Shown here: positions 41,947 to 52,171 of the stretch, in pieces
Position numbering within the stretch: the stretch's first letter is position 1
Layout: each line of letters opens with the position of its first letter
From: Alphaproteobacteria bacterium
GTDB lineage: Bacteria; Pseudomonadota; Alphaproteobacteria; UBA8366; Aestuariispiraceae
Direction: 5' to 3'
DNA length: 64,000 bases
Assembly (NCBI GenBank): GCA_030065235.1
Contig: JASJDC010000002.1
Coordinates: 582,001 to 646,000 of the forward strand
Notes under the pieces: generated by a model
What the model saw: the letters and a program-made list of their open reading frames with translations, nothing else
Databases searched by the model: none
What the model was told of the DNA's origin: nothing
Program-made: the position numbers and the translations under genes

Positions 41947-42684
41947 ATGAGCCAAACCCAACCGAAACCGCGTCTGCTGTTCGTCTCGATCCTCGGCCAG
42001 CCCGGCTATTACAGGCCAGAAATCTTCGCGCGGGTCGCGGGCGGCGATGACGAGGTCGCCTGGTTCAAATCCATGCTGAACGGTCTCGGCCTGCTGGACC
42101 GCGTGTCCTATCGCGGCGTCTTTCATGCGCGCGGCGAGCCCTTGCCGGCGCATGACGCCTATGACGCGGTGATCGTCGGCGGCAGCTTCCATTCGGCCCA
42201 TGACGGGTTGCCCTGGCAAGACAGCCTATGGGACTGGATGCGCGAGTCTCGGGCCGCCGGCAAACCGTTGTTCGGGATCTGCGGCGGGCATCAATTGATG
42301 GCGCTTCGAACCGGCGGCTCTGTCGATCGGCTAAAAAACGGGCGCAAGAATGCGACCATGCAAATCGACCTGACTGAAGCGGGGCGAGACCACTATCTCT
42401 TCAAAGACCTTGCGAGCCTGGATTTTCATTTCGGCAATGGAGAGCGGGTAGCGAAACCCCCGCCCGGCGCTGTTGTGCTGGCGCAGAGCGACGATCTTCC
42501 GGCGATGGCGCTGGATCATGGTAGCGGTTGGGTCTCCGTTCAGTTTCATCCCGAGGCGAAGGCGGAAATCCTGGCGGCCAGCTGGACCGACACTGCGCCG
42601 GAATTCGCCGAGAATTACTGCGAGACGCCCGAGGCGCCGCGCCTGTTCAAGAATTTCCTCAAAGCGCACGGACTCCTGTCATGA
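41947..42684 (+). CDS. Class I glutamine-amidotransferase-like protein
   Basis: 245 aa. The nucleophile elbow LFGICGGHQLMAL contains the Cys, and VQFHPEAKAEI supplies the His-Glu of the triad, so it looks active. It resembles the stand-alone GMP-synthase-glutaminase-like family whose acceptor is undefined (gamma-glutamyl hydrolase is another option). Its stop overlaps the ATG of the DUF4139 gene (ATGA), so they are coupled. Confidence 0.85.
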   Translation: MSQTQPKPRLLFVSILGQPGYYRPEIFARVAGGDDEVAWFKSMLNGLGLLDRVSYRGVFHARGEPLPAHDAYDAVIVGGSFHSAHDGLPWQDSLWDWMRESRAAGKPLFGICGGHQLMALRTGGSVDRLKNGRKNATMQIDLTEAGRDHYLFKDLASLDFHFGNGERVAKPPPGAVVLAQSDDLPAMALDHGSGWVSVQFHPEAKAEILAASWTDTAPEFAENYCETPEAPRLFKNFLKAHGLLS

Positions 42685-44057
42685 TCCGCATCGCCTTTCT
42701 GTTTGTCGCAGTCGTTCTGGCCGCGCCCCACGCCTCCGCCCAGAACCGCATCGCCTCGGTTGAGCGCGAGGCGACGGCGCTTGCGCTTTATCAAAACGGC
42801 CCGGCCATCGTGCGGGAGGTGCGGCCGGTCACCCTGGCGCCGGGCGAAACCCTGATTGCGCTGCACGGACTGCCGAGCGGCGCCCCGTTGGACGGGATGA
42901 GCGTCCAGGCGTCTGACCCGTCGGTCGCCCTGTCCATCACAGCCAATAGGGAAGGGTTGAGCCGCGCCGCCTTGTTGCGCCGCTCGATCGGGCGCGAGAT
43001 CGAATGGGCGCATGAAGGCGCAGTGCGGCGGGCTGTCGTGATCAGCGTGACCGGCGGGGTGGTGTTGGAAATCGACGGCAAGATCGAGATCGACCCGCCG
43101 GGCCGGCCGGTCTTCCCAGCCTCGGTCCTGGAACAGGCGGACGCGCCGCCGATTCTGCTGCGCGCGCGTTCCCAGTCCGGCGGTCCGGTGAGCCTGACGC
43201 TGCTCTATCAGGCGCCCGGCCTGACCTGGCGCGCCGACCATATCGGCCGCTATGACGCGACGGCGCAGCGGCTCGGCTTGGATGTCGGCGCCATTGTGAT
43301 GAACGAAACCGACAGCGCCTTTTCCAACGCTTCGGTCACCTTGGTCGCGGGCTTTGCGCGGCGGCAATCGGTTCCAGATCCAGGACCCGCGCCGATGGCG
43401 ATGCGGATGAGCGTTGAGGCCGCCGACAGCTTGGCCGAACCGCCGCCGCCGGAACGGGCCGGCGATCTCTGGCGATTCACCCTGCAAGGCGCGCTCGATC
43501 TGCCCGCCTGGTCCGAGCGACGGGAAGCCCTGGCCGCGACCCGAGAGATCGCGGTGCGACAGGTCTATCGCCTGACCCTGCGGGACAGGCGGCGCGGCCC
43601 GACGCCGGAGGCGCTGCGCCCGACCTCCTTGCTCAGCTTTCGCAACACAGGCGAGGCCGGGCTGGGCCTGCCGCTGCCGGGCGGGGCGCTGCGGGTCTAT
43701 CAGGAAGGCGGCGCGCCGCTCTTGTTGGGCGAGGACCGGCTGCCGGACATCGCCGAGGGCCAAGAGGTTGAAGTCCTTCTGGGCGAGGCGTTCGACATCA
43801 CCGTCGAGCGACGCCAGACCGCGTTTCGCCAAACCGACCAACGCGGCGGCTATGAGGCCGGCTATGAGATCACCCTGAAAAACGCCAAGCCGGTCGGCGC
43901 GACGGTCCAGGTCGAGGCGCTATTCCCGGGCGAATGGCGCATTCTGGAGGAAAGCGCGCCGCATACCAGCCGGGACGCCAACCGCGCCGAATGGAGCATG
44001 GCGATCCCAGCCGCCGGCGAAACCGTCTTAACCTACCGCGTCTCAGTCCGCCCCTGA
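42681..44057 (+). CDS. DUF4139 domain-containing exported protein
   Basis: 458 aa with a cleavable signal peptide (IAFLFVAVVLAAPHASA, predicted cut near ASA-QN). Most of the protein is the beta-rich DUF4139 region, seen in VSLTLLYQAPGLTWRADH, LPGGALRVYQEGG, LGEAFDITVERRQ and a final beta strand domain. The frame is open to 42528, but ATG 42681 starts the signal peptide and overlaps the previous stop. Function is unknown; family members are periplasmic or surface-associated. Confidence 0.83.
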   Translation: MIRIAFLFVAVVLAAPHASAQNRIASVEREATALALYQNGPAIVREVRPVTLAPGETLIALHGLPSGAPLDGMSVQASDPSVALSITANREGLSRAALLRRSIGREIEWAHEGAVRRAVVISVTGGVVLEIDGKIEIDPPGRPVFPASVLEQADAPPILLRARSQSGGPVSLTLLYQAPGLTWRADHIGRYDATAQRLGLDVGAIVMNETDSAFSNASVTLVAGFARRQSVPDPGPAPMAMRMSVEAADSLAEPPPPERAGDLWRFTLQGALDLPAWSERREALAATREIAVRQVYRLTLRDRRRGPTPEALRPTSLLSFRNTGEAGLGLPLPGGALRVYQEGGAPLLLGEDRLPDIAEGQEVEVLLGEAFDITVERRQTAFRQTDQRGGYEAGYEITLKNAKPVGATVQVEALFPGEWRILEESAPHTSRDANRAEWSMAIPAAGETVLTYRVSVRP

Positions 44058-44088
44058 CCCCAGGTTGACGCAGGGGGGCGTGCGGCTA

Positions 44089-44517
44089 TCAGAGGCGGCT
44101 GTTCGGCTCGGGCGTCGTTTTCAACTCGACCACATTGCCTTCGGGATCGCGTAGATAGATCGACAGGCCGAAACCGTCGGCGCCATAGCGGCGTCCGGGC
44201 TCCGCATCCACATCGATCCCTTGCGCCGACAAGCGCGCGGCGATCGGCGCCAAGTCCGCATCGCCGATCCGAAGACAGAGATGCGCCATATTGGGGGAGG
44301 CCGGATCGGGCGGGCTGTCCGCAGCGCCGAGTTGGCCGACTGGCCGTTCGACATCCGCCAGGTCGATCAGGCTTGACCCCGCGCGATACTGATAGAGACC
44401 GAGATCCGCCAACACGCGCTCTTCGACCATGCCCAGCGTCTCGCCATAGAAGCGGCGCATGAGTTCAATATCCCGGCAGCGCAGGACGACATGATCGAGG
44501 CCCAGATAGTCGATCAT
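44089..44517 (-). CDS. VOC-family (glyoxalase/dioxygenase-like) protein
   Basis: 142 aa, one VOC module pair: LGLDHVVLRCRDIELMRRFYGETLGM at the N terminus, HLCLRIGDADL in the middle and GLSIYLRDPEGNVVELK at the C terminus. Metal-ligand His in DHVVLR and HLCLRI and Glu in VVELK are in place. Candidate functions are lactoylglutathione-lyase-like, fosfomycin-type or extradiol-dioxygenase-like; sequence alone does not decide. It ends the rmuC strand run, 12 nt after rmuC. Confidence 0.86.
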   Translation of the reverse strand: MIDYLGLDHVVLRCRDIELMRRFYGETLGMVEERVLADLGLYQYRAGSSLIDLADVERPVGQLGAADSPPDPASPNMAHLCLRIGDADLAPIAARLSAQGIDVDAEPGRRYGADGFGLSIYLRDPEGNVVELKTTPEPNSRL

Positions 44518-44529
44518 CGCCGGATAGCC

Positions 44530-45699
44530 CTACTCCGCCGCCGCCGCGCCGCGATCGGATAGCCGATCCGGCGCGGGACCAAGGCCGGACGCATCCAGCG
44601 CCTCGACATCCGAGAGCTCGACCGATTCGATCTTTTCCGCCCGTTTGACGACCTTCTCGGTGGAAATGCGGATGTTGCGAATGTCGTCGCTCGCCTGACC
44701 AAAATGCCGCTGGAGCTTGCCGACCCGGTCGTCCAAACGGCCGACATCCTCGCTCATCAGGCGCACTTCGCGCTGGATCAGGCCCGCCTGTTCGCGCATC
44801 TCCGTGTCTTTGAGGACCGCGCGAATGGTGTTCAGCAGCGCCATCAGTGTGGTTGGCGAGACGATATAGACCCGCGCATGGTGCGATTTCTCGACCACGT
44901 CCGGCAATTCGGCGTGCAGTTCCGCATAGACCGCTTCGGACGGCAGGAACATCAGGGCGCAATCGGCGGTCTCGCCGGGGATGATATATTTCTTGGCGAT
45001 GGCATGGACATGGCGCAACACGTCGCGGCCGAAGGCCTTGCGCGCCTTGGTCCGGTCGTCGCCGTCAGGCGTCGCACGGATCTGGTGGAAACTCTCGAGC
45101 GGGAATTTCGAATCGACGGCGATCGATCCCGGCGGGTTCGGCAGGGTCAGCAGGCAGTCGACCCGCATGTTGTTCGAAAGCTGGGCCTGAAACGCGTACG
45201 CGTTGGGCGGCAGCGCGCCTTTCACCTGATCCTCGAGCTGGGTTTCGCCGAAACCGCCGCGCGCCTGTTTGTTGGTCAACACATCCTGAAGCGTCACGAC
45301 CTGTTCGCTGAGCTGGGTGATCCGGTCCTGCGCGACATTGATCGCCGCCAGCCGCTCTTTCAGATCGCCCATCGTGCTCTCGGTCTGGGTCGATTGCCGA
45401 TGCAGGCTCTCGCCGACCCGGCGCGAGACATCGGCCAGACGAACGTCGAGCGTCTTGGTGATGGCGCGCTCCTGCGCCTGCAGCCTTTCATTAACCGAGG
45501 ACTGGTTGCGCGACGCCTGTTCCGCGAACTGAGCGAGGCGGCCCGCCAGCTCCGCCTGTGTCTCGACCAGTCGCTGCACGGTGTCGCCCATCGCATCTGA
45601 AGCGCTACCGGACGATCGTCGGGATAGGAACAGCGCCAGCGCGCCGCCAAATGCGAACAGAGCGGCCAGCACGAGGATCAGGATCGGGTCGAGGGTCAT
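44530..45699 (-). CDS. rmuC: DNA recombination protein RmuC
   Basis: 389 aa. An N-terminal membrane anchor (ILILVLAALFAFGGALALFL), a long coiled-coil (about residues 35-120) and a nuclease-like C-terminal core with GGFGETQLEDQVKGAL, VDSKFPLESFHQI, IIPGETADCALMFLPSEAVYAEL and VYIVSPTTLMALLNTIRAV. RmuC limits recombination at inverted repeats. It is divergent from def. Confidence 0.93.
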   Translation of the reverse strand: MTLDPILILVLAALFAFGGALALFLSRRSSGSASDAMGDTVQRLVETQAELAGRLAQFAEQASRNQSSVNERLQAQERAITKTLDVRLADVSRRVGESLHRQSTQTESTMGDLKERLAAINVAQDRITQLSEQVVTLQDVLTNKQARGGFGETQLEDQVKGALPPNAYAFQAQLSNNMRVDCLLTLPNPPGSIAVDSKFPLESFHQIRATPDGDDRTKARKAFGRDVLRHVHAIAKKYIIPGETADCALMFLPSEAVYAELHAELPDVVEKSHHARVYIVSPTTLMALLNTIRAVLKDTEMREQAGLIQREVRLMSEDVGRLDDRVGKLQRHFGQASDDIRNIRISTEKVVKRAEKIESVELSDVEALDASGLGPAPDRLSDRGAAAAE

Positions 45700-45864
45700 G
45701 AGGTTGGTCCTTATTGCACCTCTTCATGTCCACCGATTCGGCGGGTCAAAGCCAGTATCGATGGCCGCGTTCCGCCCCGGCGGCCCGCTTGACGCCGCGC
45801 CCCCGGAGCCCTACCTACGGCTCCAGGAAACCCGCCCCGTCCCACGAGCAATTGAGCATCGATC

Positions 45865-46380
45865 ATGGCCATTCTTCCGATCTTCGTCGCCCCCGCGCCC
45901 GTCCTGAAGACGAAATGCGCGCCGGTCGAGGCCGTGACGCCGGAGCTGGCCAAACTGATGGATGACATGCTGGAGACGATGTATGACGCGCCCGGCATCG
46001 GTCTAGCGGCGCCGCAAGTCGGGGTCTCTAAACGCATCCTGGTCGTCGATGTGGCCCGCAATGATGAAGAGCCGCGGCCCCTGAAGATCGCCAATCCTGA
46101 GATACTCTGGGCCAGCGACAAGATGGCGACCTACGAAGAAGGCTGCCTCTCCTTCCCAGAGCAATTCGCCGATGTCGACCGGCCGGCGGAGGTCAAAATC
46201 CGCTATCTCGACGAGCATAATCAAACCCAGGAGCTGCATGCCGACGGGTTGCTGGCGACCTGCATCCAGCATGAGATGGACCATCTGGAAGGGATCGTCT
46301 TCGTCGATCATCTGTCGACGCTGAAGCGCGGCATGATCATGCGGAAGCTGAAAAAGCTTCAGAAACAGCGCGCCGCCTAG
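45865..46380 (+). CDS. def: Peptide deformylase
   Basis: 171 aa metalloenzyme that removes the formyl group from nascent proteins. All three motifs are intact: GIGLAAPQVG, EGCLSFPE and QHEMDHLEG. It lies 36 nt upstream of fmt, the usual def-fmt pair. Confidence 0.96.
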   Translation: MAILPIFVAPAPVLKTKCAPVEAVTPELAKLMDDMLETMYDAPGIGLAAPQVGVSKRILVVDVARNDEEPRPLKIANPEILWASDKMATYEEGCLSFPEQFADVDRPAEVKIRYLDEHNQTQELHADGLLATCIQHEMDHLEGIVFVDHLSTLKRGMIMRKLKKLQKQRAA

Positions 46381-46416
46381 GCCGCATCGCCGAAACGCCC
46401 GGCCACCGGCCCAATC

Positions 46417-47355
46417 TTGGATAAGACCGACAGGCCGTTGCGGCTCGCCTTCATGGGGTCGCCGGATTTCGCGGTCCCGACTCTAGAGGCCCTGCATGCG
46501 CGCGGCCACGCCATCGTCGCGGTCTATTCCCAGCCCCCGAAACCGGCCGGCCGGGGCAAACAGCCGAGGCCGACCGCTGTGCAGAAAGCGGCAGAGGCGT
46601 TGGGCCTGCCAGTGCGGACGCCGGTCTCGCTGAAATCCGCCGAAGCGCTCGCCGGTTTCCAGGCGCTGGACCTGGACGCCGCGGTCGTCGCCGCCTACGG
46701 GCTGCTGCTGCCGCAAGCGATTCTCGACGCGCCAAGGCTGGGCTGCCTGAATGTGCACGCCTCCTTGCTGCCCCGTTGGCGCGGCGCGGCCCCGATCCAG
46801 CGCGCCATCCAGGCGGGCGATACGGTGAGCGGCGTCAGCATCATGCAGATGGTCCTGGCGCTCGACGCCGGCCCGGTGCTGGCGACGCGCGACGTCCCGA
46901 TCACGAACGCCATGACGGCGCAAGACCTGCATGATCGGCTGGCTGAGATCGGCGGTCCGCTTCTGGTCGAGAGTTTAGAAGGGCTGGCGGCCGGAACCGT
47001 GACGCCGGTCGCGCAGGACGAGAGCGCGGTCACCTACGCCGACAAGCTCTCGACTGACGAGGCGCGGCTGGATTGGACGCAATCGGCCGAAAGCCTTGAC
47101 CGCGCCATCCGCGCCTTCACGCCCTGGCCCGGCGCGCGTTTCAGTTTCGAGGGCGAAACGATCAAGGTCCTGGGAGCGGAAACGGCGATCGGATCAGGCG
47201 CGCCGGGCGTAACGCTGGATAACGCCCTTCTGGTCGCTTGCGGGGCCGGCGCGCTGCGCCTGACGCGGCTGCAACGGCCTGGCAAAAAACCGATGGCGGC
47301 GGCCGACCTGCTGCGCGGCTGGCCGGTTCCGACAGGATCGCGCCTGGACGCATAG
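46417..47355 (+). CDS. fmt: Methionyl-tRNA formyltransferase
   Basis: Formylates initiator Met-tRNA using 10-formyl-THF; 312 aa from TTG 46417. Motifs: [50 protein letters not shown] (catalytic Asn/His) and a C-terminal OB-like domain. There is no ATG before the conserved start; the in-frame TTG at 46438 would give the more typical N terminus and is also possible. Confidence 0.95.
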   Translation: MDKTDRPLRLAFMGSPDFAVPTLEALHARGHAIVAVYSQPPKPAGRGKQPRPTAVQKAAEALGLPVRTPVSLKSAEALAGFQALDLDAAVVAAYGLLLPQAILDAPRLGCLNVHASLLPRWRGAAPIQRAIQAGDTVSGVSIMQMVLALDAGPVLATRDVPITNAMTAQDLHDRLAEIGGPLLVESLEGLAAGTVTPVAQDESAVTYADKLSTDEARLDWTQSAESLDRAIRAFTPWPGARFSFEGETIKVLGAETAIGSGAPGVTLDNALLVACGAGALRLTRLQRPGKKPMAAADLLRGWPVPTGSRLDA

Positions 47356-47370
47356 GCGCGGCGACCGCTG

Positions 47371-48249
47371 TCAGTTCATGCGTTTCGTGAGGTCGGCGAT
47401 CAATGCTTCGGCCTGGGCCCGTTGCTGATCGCGCGGCTCGATGGCGATATAGTTGTGGAGCGCCGTGATCGCCGCGCGCAAGTTGCCTAGCGAGGCGTTC
47501 AAGACTCCCGCTTCGCGCCAAAGACCGGCGTTGTTCGGGTCGATCATCAGCATGATTTCGAGGACTTCGGCAGCCTTGTCCTGCTGGTCCGTCTGCAACA
47601 GCCGCAATTTCATATTGTTCTGCAGCCGCAGCAGGATCGACCGGTCGTCGGCCTTGGCGTACAGGTCGGGAGTCAGTTCCGCCTCCGCCCCGTGGCTCGT
47701 TTTCAGCAAGGCGCGCAACCCGGCCGCGTCGCGCGTCATGCCGCCCAGGAACGGATCGGCGATCACGCGTTCCGCGCCGCATTGGACCTGGATCAGGAAG
47801 TGGCCGGGAAAGGCGAGGCCATCGACCTCAAGCCCCGCGCCTCGACCGACATGCATGTAGAGGATGCCCAACGCGACCGGCAGGCCACGCCGCCGCTCGA
47901 TCACACGGAACAGGTTCGCATTGCTGAGATCGTCATAATCCTGGGCCGCGCCGCCATAGCCGGCGCGCGTCTGGATCGCCTCGTTCAGCGCCACCAGCGC
48001 GGCGGCCGCGCTGGGCGGACCGCCTGCCAAACCGGAGACGACATCGCGGATCAGACCGTCGAAATGGCTCAGCGCTTCATCGATCCGGTCGGAGGCGCGG
48101 CGGTTGATCGGGTCCATCATCGCCGCCGCGAGCGCGCCCTGCATGATCGGCAAACGCCCATCCTGGTCTTCCGTGAGGCTGCGTAAGAGAAGCTTCGGAT
48201 CGCGCAAAGCGGCGCCGCCAGCTTGGATCGGGGTTTGCGGCTCTGTCAT
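47371..48249 (-). CDS. SirB1/transglutaminase-like family protein
   Basis: 292 aa with an N-terminal SirB1 domain (LSHFDGLIRDVV, RAGYGGAAQDYDDLSNANLFRVIERRRG), then GLPVALGILYMHVGRGAGLEVDGLAFPGHFLI, which aligns with the SirB1/DUF1570-type transglutaminase-like fold, and a TPR-like C terminus (QDKAAEVLEIMLMIDPNNAGLWREAGVLNASLG). No catalytic role is established. It is convergent with fmt and follows the BON protein on the same strand. Confidence 0.87.
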   Translation of the reverse strand: MTEPQTPIQAGGAALRDPKLLLRSLTEDQDGRLPIMQGALAAAMMDPINRRASDRIDEALSHFDGLIRDVVSGLAGGPPSAAAALVALNEAIQTRAGYGGAAQDYDDLSNANLFRVIERRRGLPVALGILYMHVGRGAGLEVDGLAFPGHFLIQVQCGAERVIADPFLGGMTRDAAGLRALLKTSHGAEAELTPDLYAKADDRSILLRLQNNMKLRLLQTDQQDKAAEVLEIMLMIDPNNAGLWREAGVLNASLGNLRAAITALHNYIAIEPRDQQRAQAEALIADLTKRMN

Positions 48250-48285
48250 GATTACTGCGGGGGCGCTCTCAGCTCGAGGATGTCT

Positions 48286-48918
48286 CTAGGCCGTCCTATA
48301 TCTCTCGCGGCGCGGGTCGTCTTTCAGGACGACATGCTGACGCACCACCCGCCGGACCGATTCGATCTCGCGCGCGTGGGCGACGACGCGATCCAGTTCC
48401 GCCTCATTCTGGGCGATGCCAAGAAGGTAGATCACCCCGCCCGAGACCTCAGCCACGTAATTCACTGCTTTGATCTGTTGGTCGAAGGTGATCTTCGTGC
48501 GCAACTGCGCTGAAATCCAGGCGTCATTGGTGCTGTCCACCAGCGTGTCGGGATCGCCGACCAGAATTTCGTTGATCACCTCAGTAACGCCGTCCTGGTT
48601 CAAAGCGATCTTCAACACGGCGATCCGGTCCTCCGGCTCCCGCACCACGCCGGTCAGCAGCACGCGGTCTTCATAGACTTCGACCTCGACATCGCCAAAA
48701 GTCTCGAGATCGGCGTTGAACAGCTCCTTGGCGATGGCGGCTTCGGTGACACGATCCTTCACCCCTTGCTCGAAGCCGCGCTCTTCAAGAGCGACCGATC
48801 CGGCCTTCGCGCCGGCGCCGACGGCCACCCCAACCGGCGAACAGCCCGCCAAGAGGAGCGCCCCGACCAAGAGAAGCGCGCCGCCGAGGGCGCCACGAGC
48901 CTGTTCCGCTTTCACCAT
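48286..48918 (-). CDS. BON-domain lipoprotein
   Basis: 210 aa. A lipoprotein signal ends at LLLAGC, then Gly/Ala-rich region and two BON domains (about residues 55-120, VYEDRVLLTGVVREPEDR, and 130-200, GGVIYLLGIAQNEAELDRV). The architecture resembles the outer-membrane lipoprotein DolP/YraP, which binds anionic phospholipid and supports envelope integrity. A role in envelope stress is inferred from that similarity. Confidence 0.88.
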   Translation of the reverse strand: MVKAEQARGALGGALLLVGALLLAGCSPVGVAVGAGAKAGSVALEERGFEQGVKDRVTEAAIAKELFNADLETFGDVEVEVYEDRVLLTGVVREPEDRIAVLKIALNQDGVTEVINEILVGDPDTLVDSTNDAWISAQLRTKITFDQQIKAVNYVAEVSGGVIYLLGIAQNEAELDRVVAHAREIESVRRVVRQHVVLKDDPRRERYRTA

Positions 48919-49076
48919 AAACGCCTCATTCCAATTCGGGACCTGAGACCCCGCCAGCCGACCGCGCTATGAAGTCTGAATCGCGCGATTGCATCAACAC
49001 GGCGCGGAACACGAGATTATTAGGGCGGTTTTGCGGCGTCGAGAAAGGCCGGGCGCCGCAGCCGCATCGAGGTGCG

Positions 49077-49625
49077 TCAGGCGCCTTGCTTGAGATATTC
49101 CAAAGCCAGATTGCGGTGGTAGTGGCCGGAATTGGCCTCGATGAAGCCTTTCTCGACCGGCTTGATCTCGCGCGCGAAGCGGGCCGGAACGCCGGCCCAC
49201 ATCTGACCCGCCTTCACCACCTTGCCGGGAGACACGACGGAGCCGGCGGCGACCACGGCGCCGCGCTCGACCACCGCGCCGTCCAAGACCTTGGCGCCGA
49301 TCCCGACCATGCAGTCATCCTCCAACCGGCAGCCATGCAGCATGACGCCATGACCGACCGTGACGCGTTCGCCGATGATGGTCGGAAATTTCTCGGCGAA
49401 GACATGCACGACCGTGCCGTCCTGAATATTCGTGTCCGCCCCGACCTCGATATAGTGATCGTCCCCGCGCAGGACGCAGTTGAACCAGATGTTCGACCGG
49501 TCGCCGAGTCGGACATCGCCGATTATCGCCGCCGTCGGCGCAATGAAGACATCCTGTCCGATGGTCGGCGTCTTGTCCTTGAAGGGCATCACGGTCGGGT
49601 TGGGCGAATGCAGCGGATAGGTCAT
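49077..49625 (-). CDS. Gamma-class carbonic-anhydrase-like hexapeptide protein
   Basis: 182 aa left-handed beta-helix. Hexapeptide repeats run from DVFIAPTAAIIGDVRLGD to VVAAGSVVSPGKVV. Likely zinc ligands are the histidines in GTVVHVF and VGHGVMLHGC. The frame is open back to 49904 inside the pnp region, but ATG 49625 has GAGGAA upstream and starts the normal family N terminus. It could be a true carbonic anhydrase or an acyltransferase-like relative. Confidence 0.88.
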   Translation of the reverse strand: MTYPLHSPNPTVMPFKDKTPTIGQDVFIAPTAAIIGDVRLGDRSNIWFNCVLRGDDHYIEVGADTNIQDGTVVHVFAEKFPTIIGERVTVGHGVMLHGCRLEDDCMVGIGAKVLDGAVVERGAVVAAGSVVSPGKVVKAGQMWAGVPARFAREIKPVEKGFIEANSGHYHRNLALEYLKQGA

Positions 49626-49665
49626 GGCGGTTCCTCGCAGGCGGGACAAAAGAAGCGGGAGAATG

Positions 49666-49692
49666 GAAAAGGCCCGCCAAAATGACGGGCCT
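49666..49692 (-). terminator. Terminator of pnp
   Basis: On the minus strand AGGCCCG (49692-49686) and CGGGCCT (49676-49670) form a 7-bp stem with a 9-nt loop, followed by TTTTCC. It lies 31 nt after the pnp stop codon and upstream of the carbonic-anhydrase-like gene. Confidence 0.75.
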
Positions 49693-49722
49693 GATCCGGT
49701 TCGACTAGTGTAAATCGCAGCC

Positions 49723-51891
49723 TTAGTCGCGGCGGGGACGACGGGGACGGCGCGGACGGTCCTCGCCCTCTTCGCGCGGCGGGCGATCATCCGGCAATTC
49801 TTCGCCGGTCTCCTGATCGACCACACGCATCGACAGGCGCACCTTGCCGCGTTCGTCGACGCCGAGGCATTTGACATAGACCTCGTCGCCTTCGTTGCAG
49901 ACATCGGTGACCTTCTCGGTCCGGCCCGAAGCCAGCTCGGAGATATGGACCAGCCCGTCGCGGGTGCCGAGGAAGTTCACGAAAGCGCCGAAATCGACGA
50001 CTTTCACGACCTTGCCCTGATAGATCACGCCCGGCTCCGGCTCGGCGACGATGGAGTTGATCCAGTCGATCGCCGCCTGCGCCGCCGATTCCTCGGTCGA
50101 GGCGACCTTGATCGTGCCGTCATCCTCGATGTCGATTTTGGCGCCGGTGGTCTCGACGATCTCGCGGATCACCTTTCCGCCGGTGCCGATCACTTCGCGG
50201 ATCTTGTCACGCGGGATACTCAGCGTTGTGATGCGCGGCGCGTTCGACGAGACGGTCTCGCGGCCCGACGTGATCGCTTTCGCCATCTCGCCCAGGATAT
50301 GCTGGCGTCCGCCATGCGCCTGCTCCAGCGCCTGCTTCATGATGTCCTCGGTGATCGAGGTGATCTTGATGTCCATCTGAAGCGAGGTGATGCCTTGGGC
50401 CGTGCCGGCGACCTTGAAGTCCATATCGCCGAGATGATCCTCATCGCCCAAAATGTCGGAGAGGATCGCGATCCCTTCCTCGTCCTTGATCAGACCCATG
50501 GCGATCCCGGCGCAGGCTTCCTTCAAGGGCACGCCCGCATCCATCAGCGCCATCGAGGTGCCGCAAACGGTCGCCATCGACGAGGAGCCGTTCGATTCGG
50601 TGATCTCCGAGACGACGCGGACGGTGTAGGGGAAGTCCTCATGCGCCGGCAGCATCGGGTTGATCGCCCGCCAGGCGAGCTTGCCATGGCCGATCTCGCG
50701 GCGACCCGGCGAGCCCATGCGGCCCGCTTCGCCGACCGAGTAGGGCGGGAAGTTGTAGTGCAGCATGAAGGCGGAGCGATACTCGCCTTCCAGCGCGTCG
50801 ATGATCTGCTCGTCCTGACCGGTGCCCAGCGTGGTCACGACCAGAGCCTGGGTCTCGCCGCGGGTGAACAGAGCCGAGCCGTGCGCCCGATCCAGCACCC
50901 CGACCTGGCAATCAATCTGGCGGACATCGCTGGTCGAGCGGCCGTCGATGCGCTTGCCGGTCGACAGGATATTGCCGCGCACGACCTTGGACTCGAGGCC
51001 TTTGAACTTCTTGGCCGCGATTTCCAGGTCCAGCTCTTCCTCGGCCAGCGTCGCCATCGCCTCTTGCTTGACGGCGGCGACAGCGGCGACGCGTTCGGTC
51101 TTCTTGGTGATCGCATAGGCCTCGCGCAGACCGGCCTCGGCCACTTCGGCCAAGCGCGCCGCGACGACATCGCCCTGCGGATCGGGTTCCGGCATGTCAT
51201 AGGGGTCTTTGGCGCTTTTCTCGGCCAGCGCGATGATCGCGTCGATTACCGGCTGGAAGCCGCGATGACCGACCATGACAGCTTCGAGCATCTGCGCTTC
51301 GCTCAGCTCAGACGCCTCGGATTCGACCATCAGCACACCTTCCTGCGTGCCGGCGACGACCAGATCCAGATCGCCTTCCTTGACCTGATCCTGGGTCGGG
51401 TTCAGCACGAATTCGCCGTCGATCATGCCGACGCGCGCGGCGCCGATCGGACCGAGGAACGGCGCGCCGGAAATCGTCAGCGCGGCGCTGGCGCCGATCA
51501 TGGCGACGATATCGGGATCGTTTTCCATGTCATGGGCGAGCACGGTGCAGACCACCTGCGTCTCGTTCCGGAACCCGTCGATGAACAGCGGACGGATCGG
51601 CCGATCGATCAGGCGCGAGGTCAGGGTTTCCTTTTCCGTCGGGCGGCCTTCGCGCTTGAAGAAGCCGCCGGGGATCTTGCCCGCCGCGAAGGTCTTCTCC
51701 TGATAGTTCACGGTCAGCGGGAAGAAGTCCTGTCCCGGCTTCTGGGTCTTAGCGAAAACAGCGGTGCAGAGCACACGCGTGCCGCCCAGCGAGGCCAGGA
51801 CGGCGCCGTCGGCCTGACGCGCAATGCGCCCGGTCTCTAGAACCAGCGTGCGCCCGGCCCAATCGATCTCTTGTTTGTGAATTTCGAACAT
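49723..51891 (-). CDS. pnp: Polyribonucleotide nucleotidyltransferase
   Basis: 3'-5' phosphorolytic exoribonuclease and degradosome component, 722 aa. Two RNase PH-like cores separated by a helical domain, then KH ([14 protein letters not shown]) and S1 ([20 protein letters not shown]) domains; a basic Arg/Pro C-terminal tail ends RRPRRPRRD. The ATG at 51891 ([11 protein letters not shown]) is preferred over 51909, with AAGGAA upstream. It is the last gene of truB-rpsO-pnp, 280 nt after rpsO. Confidence 0.95.
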   Translation of the reverse strand: MFEIHKQEIDWAGRTLVLETGRIARQADGAVLASLGGTRVLCTAVFAKTQKPGQDFFPLTVNYQEKTFAAGKIPGGFFKREGRPTEKETLTSRLIDRPIRPLFIDGFRNETQVVCTVLAHDMENDPDIVAMIGASAALTISGAPFLGPIGAARVGMIDGEFVLNPTQDQVKEGDLDLVVAGTQEGVLMVESEASELSEAQMLEAVMVGHRGFQPVIDAIIALAEKSAKDPYDMPEPDPQGDVVAARLAEVAEAGLREAYAITKKTERVAAVAAVKQEAMATLAEEELDLEIAAKKFKGLESKVVRGNILSTGKRIDGRSTSDVRQIDCQVGVLDRAHGSALFTRGETQALVVTTLGTGQDEQIIDALEGEYRSAFMLHYNFPPYSVGEAGRMGSPGRREIGHGKLAWRAINPMLPAHEDFPYTVRVVSEITESNGSSSMATVCGTSMALMDAGVPLKEACAGIAMGLIKDEEGIAILSDILGDEDHLGDMDFKVAGTAQGITSLQMDIKITSITEDIMKQALEQAHGGRQHILGEMAKAITSGRETVSSNAPRITTLSIPRDKIREVIGTGGKVIREIVETTGAKIDIEDDGTIKVASTEESAAQAAIDWINSIVAEPEPGVIYQGKVVKVVDFGAFVNFLGTRDGLVHISELASGRTEKVTDVCNEGDEVYVKCLGVDERGKVRLSMRVVDQETGEELPDDRPPREEGEDRPRRPRRPRRD

Positions 51892-52171
51892 GCGTTTCTT
51901 TTCCTTCATCGGGGCGTCGTCCTCGATGACGCGCCCCCCTACATGCGGCCCTGTATCTCATCCTGGGCCTTCGTCTTCGGTCCCCCATGGACCTTGCGCG
52001 CCGCCGCCGTCTCATACGGCGTCGGCGGATAAAGCGGCGGGCTCAAAAAAGATGCGAACCCGGCGCCGACGGGCCGCGCAACCGGCGTCCCGTTGAATCT
52101 GTTCTGACAGTGAGTGTCCGTTCGTTCCTAAAGCAAAGGGCGCGGAAACCCGCGCCCTTCCCGTGTCCGCC
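51892..52171. other. rpsO-pnp intergenic region
   Basis: 280 nt spacer. It holds the rpsO terminator (52132-52159) near its upstream end and GC-rich imperfect inverted repeats around 51995-52050 that could form the kind of structured pnp leader used for RNase III-dependent autoregulation elsewhere. That use is inference; no gene is seen. Confidence 0.5.
52132..52159 (-). terminator. Terminator of rpsO
   Basis: 10-bp perfect stem AAGGGCGCGG/CCGCGCCCTT with a 4-nt loop, 12 nt after the rpsO stop. On the minus strand it is followed by TTGCTTTAGG, a moderate U-tract. Partial read-through into pnp is expected from the usual organisation of this pair. Confidence 0.7.

Noticed and set aside
49945-51840. 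631-codon plus-strand ORF opposite pnp
   Set aside because: Shadow of pnp with an Asp/His/Arg-rich translation typical of reverse-strand reading.
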